This document shows, piece by piece, positions 60,677 through 64,000 of a DNA stretch of 64,000 nt (positions are counted from its first letter, which is position 1; the number at the start of each line of letters is the position of its first letter). This DNA comes from Xiphias gladius. Taxonomy: Eukaryota > Chordata > Actinopteri > Istiophoriformes > Xiphiidae. The notes beneath the pieces were generated by a model. It saw only the letters and a program-made list of their open reading frames with translations. It did no database searches and had not been told where the DNA came from. The stretch lies in contig NC_053419.1 in the NCBI RefSeq assembly GCF_016859285.1, positions 12,676,501 to 12,740,500 of the forward strand, in the 5' to 3' direction. The position numbers and the translations under genes were made by a program.

Positions 60677-63600
60677 ATGAGCAAGAATCAGAAAGAAGTA
60701 AAGAAAATCCAGTCAGTTTATCTGCAGAACTTGGAAAAACTAAACCAGGGGATAAAGCCTGACAAGAAAAGTTGGATGCCAAAGGAAGGAGACTTTGCTG
60801 TGCAAACAGCGATGGAAAAGCTGCGACAGCCTCCCATAGGTGGCCAAGTGACCAAAAGCTCAGCTCACAGAATCAGCAGAGACCTGACCTGTTCCATCTG
60901 CTTGGATCTTTTCAAGCAGCCGGTGTCCTTGCCCTGCGACCATACCTTCTGCCAGGGGTGCATTGAGGGCTACTGGACCGGTCCCCGGGGCCCTGGGCAG
61001 GGGGGCACCGGCTCCTGCCCTCAGTGCAGGAAGGTGTACCCCGGACAGAGCTACAGGCCCAACCGCATTGTTGCCAACATAGTGGAGAGCTACTGTCAGG
61101 GTCTGGAGGAGAGTGGGACTGGAGCCCGCCTGGCAGATGTTGGGGTGGCAGAGAGGGCTCCTGCTCCGGCCCCCCACTGCAGCAGACACAGAGAGGAGCT
61201 GAAGCTGTACTGTGAGGAGGACCAGGAGCTGGTGTGTCTGGTGTGTGGTGTCTCCCAGGAGCACAGAAATCATACCATGGTGTGTGTGCAGGAGGCTGAA
61301 CAGAAGTACAGGGTGAGTTAACTTTGACTTACGCAGTACTTAAGATGCACTTAGCAGTAACGATACCTGGAGATTTAATGATTTCTGTGTCCATACATAA
61401 GCATGCCTCTAAGGAAGTCCTCATTAGTGCATCTATCAGTGCATCATATTAATTATGGTCTTTGTCTTCTCTCTGTCCATTGGTAGGCTTGCCTGTAATG
61501 ATCACAACTTACTTTTGCTACATTCTTTCTACACTGTAGAATGACACCAGTGACAATTTAAGAAAATTGAACGTTCCTTTTTTTAGTGTTTAAAAATAGA
61601 CGCCGGTGAATATTTTGAGGATGTAAATGCTAGAGTGTCTACTACTTTGCTATAGTTTGCTGAAAGATCAGTCACTGCTCTGCCATTGTTTTCTGTATAT
61701 GGGCATTAAGTTTAAAGGGAACACCGGTGCTAATGAATATTTCTTATGTGTATGGGTTTTATCTGCATCTGTTTTTTATTTTATTTTGCTCCAACAAAGA
61801 AAACAAACAAAAAAAAACAACTGGTACGTTGACAGTGAATGTGAATTGAGTTCTCAGTTCAGCAGGCAGGGATGTTGTGTCTCTGTCCTGTCAGGCGTCT
61901 CTGAACAGCTCAATGGATTCCCTCAAAGCTGAGCTCAACACAGCGCTGCAGTGTGACAGAGAAGCTGAAGACGAGGTTAAAAACCTTAAGGTGAGAAGAA
62001 ACGCTTCCAAAACAAAGATTTCAGGATATATATCAGTACGCACACACTGCTATGCATTGCCTGCACCCCCATAAATGTTCAGTTTGTCCAAGCTAATGAT
62101 GAAAGAAATGACTACCTCTGTAAAAATAGTGTTATAATCTCTCTTATTTCCAACACACGCTGAACTGAAGGAGTGTTCTGCCTCATTTGGTCTTGTCTCA
62201 AGTTATAAGCATTTGTTTGTACAAGAATTTTTACTTGAAAATAAGTGGGACTGACTTTTATTACCTAACACTTTTTGTTTTTCAAATCTGAATGTGAGAG
62301 TAAAAATATTTCAGGCTTTCACTGATTACACACAGTGGTTGCTCCCACTGACATCAACTTTCACCCATTTAGGAGCACACCGCCGACCTCAAGCAGCGCA
62401 TTGAGGCCCAGTTCAGCGACCTGCACCAGTTCCTGTACCAGGAGGAAAAGCTGCTGCAGGTGAAGCTGAAGACGGAGGAGCGGAGAGAGCTGATCCGCCT
62501 GGACGAGCACAAGGCCCTGCTGTGTGTGGAGATCTCCCGTCTGCAGAGAGCTGTCCACGAGATAGAGGACAAGCTGAAAGAGCAGGACCCCTTCACTCTG
62601 CTGCGAGTGAGTTCAGCTAATATGAACTTCACACACCAGGAATACAGTCCATCTGGAAGTTATTAACAGCATGATGAGTCAGCTTTAGGGATGATTTAGA
62701 TGAGAAATGCTGAGCTCTTGAGTTCAGATTTTCTTTTGTTTCCAAAACCATTTATATTACAACGAAGCAAGAAGAGGTAAAGAGGTAAAGTGTTGGTTTA
62801 GTTAGCTTTATACATTGTTCAAGGCTGTTTCAGGCTTTCTCTGCCAAAATGTTAAAAAGGCTCCAATATTCAAGATTTAAGTGGTGTGTGACCATTTTGG
62901 CTTTCCTGTTTAATGTTACACACTATTCTAAAAGGCCATAAACATGTTGATCATGTCAGTTTGCAGGTTTTTTAGAAGCAAAGTTTGAATTATTGCTACT
63001 TTCCTAATAACAAAAGACTTGCTCACAGTGAGCACAGACAGGATGTAGGCTAGTGACCTCACTCGTTGATCTGGAGGATAAGGAGTTTAGTCTAGGCATT
63101 TAGGGCCATTCTCTGGCCACAGCTGTGGGACTTTCCCCAGCCACAGGGAGATCCCACAGGGTGGGATAGCGTGAGCTCAGACATTGATGTAATGTGGAAA
63201 AAGCTTTCTCTTCTTTCAGTTACAACAAAACTAATCGCCAGTCTCTGTCTTTCCTTTCCTGTGTTTATTCCTGTGTCCCATTTCAGAGCATCAAAGTCCT
63301 GCTCCAGAGGTGAGCATGGGAAACGTTTCACTATTTTATCTTGGATCGGTTTTGTTTTAATTCTGTGTGTTCATTGTTTGGACTGTGCTTTTGTTGGCAG
63401 GCCATCGCTGAAGTTTGAGAAACCTGCGTTTACACCGCCTAGTCTGTGTGAGGGCCGGTTTGCAGGACCCTTGCAGTACAGAGTGTGGAAATCCATGAAA
63501 GGAAGCATTTACCCAGGTACTTCAATTGGTCCCATCTCCCTTTGCAAATGTCATCTACAGACACTGAATTACACAGAGACCAACACTGATAATCTAAGTA

Positions 63601-64000
63601 TGAACACGTTATTGAAGAATCTTGTAAATCTTTTACTATCTTATAATTTTCCTGTTTTTAGTTCCAGCAGCCATCACATTTAACTCCAGCACAGCCAACC
63701 CTTGGCTCAGCCTGACCTCCTCCCTCACCTGTGTTCGCTACCAGACCTTTAACCACACAGTGCAGGACAACCCCTACAGGTTTAACGCTGCCCTGTCACT
63801 GCTCGGAAGCCAGGGCTTCACCCACGGACGCCACTACTGGGAGATTGAAGTCTACAGCAGCACAGTCTGGACTGTGGGGGTAGCTCGGGAGTCGGTGCCC
63901 AGAAAGGGCGTCATCAAAGCTCTCCCAGCCAACGGCTTCTGGACTCTCTCCCTCTCTTATGGGATACAGTACATGGCTGGCACCTCCCCTCCAACTGTCC
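60677..64000 (+). CDS. TRIM-family E3 ubiquitin ligase (RING, B-box, coiled coil, PRY/SPRY), 3' end beyond the window
   Basis: Exons: 60677-61312, 61895-61990, 62373-62606, 63287-63309, 63401-63516 and 63662 onward (cut at 64000). Sizes 96/234/23/116 are the classic TRIM layout, and phases match. A 70-residue charged N-terminal extension precedes the C3HC4 RING (C72, C75, C87, H89, C92, C95, C114, C117). The B-box2 is at 168-199 (C168, H171, C179, C187, C190, H196, H199). A coiled coil lies at about 205-320. The PRY/SPRY domain begins near 369 and shows HGRHYWEIEV. The RING implies ubiquitin transfer, and the SPRY domain would select the target. Many fish relatives act in antiviral or inflammatory signalling, but the target here is unknown. 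An acceptor at 60567 starts the exon, so a noncoding exon lies upstream. The specific paralogue is not recognised. Confidence 0.92.

Noticed and set aside
60860-61273. 137-codon minus-strand frame within the TRIM first exon
   Set aside because: It is the antisense of the RING/B-box exon, leucine-rich only because of GC-rich codons on the other strand.

Overview
The window is nuclear DNA of a teleost fish, probably a percomorph-type genome. Compact multi-exon genes with GT-AG introns match vertebrate families. The intergenic and intronic DNA is rich in CA/GT, GA and AT microsatellites, Tc1-like elements and short hAT-type inverted-repeat elements typical of ray-finned fishes. No operon, CRISPR array, rRNA or tRNA was seen.

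Layout from left to right. (1) 1-6.9 kb: no supportable gene, several repeats. (2) About 6.97-19.3 kb, minus strand: tbc1d10a (EPI64), a Rab-GAP, rebuilt as nine coding exons (475 aa) ending in a PDZ ligand; its 3' UTR may be as long as 5.3 kb. (3) 19.8-22.6 kb: a fish hAT-type element and a full-length but decayed Tc1 transposon. (4) About 22.8-32.5 kb, minus strand: pptc7, a mitochondrial PP2C-family phosphatase, rebuilt as six coding exons (297 aa). (5) 33.9-36.0 kb, plus strand: a long fish prion protein gene (PrP2/prnpb-like, 504 aa, one coding exon behind a small noncoding exon). (6) 37.67-38.14 kb, minus strand: a Shadoo gene (sprn2-like, 154 aa), tail to tail with the prion gene. (7) 40.96 kb to about 55.3 kb, minus strand: kcnip3 (calsenilin/DREAM/KChIP3), with seven shared exons and two alternative 5' ends. 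One start gives a transmembrane N-terminus (46.4 kb). The other uses a palmitoylation-type exon (51.0 kb), probably joined to a TATA-driven first exon near 55.2 kb. (8) 60.57-64.0 kb, plus strand: a TRIM E3 ligase (RING, B-box, coiled coil, PRY/SPRY) cut by the window end.

Exon coordinates come from reading splice sites by eye and checking that reading phase is kept across every junction. The exon sums for tbc1d10a, pptc7 and kcnip3 each give an uninterrupted frame with lengths close to the mammalian proteins. The genes are not a pathway. The notable unit is the PrP/Shadoo pair of GPI-anchored neuronal glycoproteins beside kcnip3, a neuronal calcium sensor. The least expected result is the second kcnip3 N-terminus, which lacks a long open frame and is found only through splice sites and family similarity.
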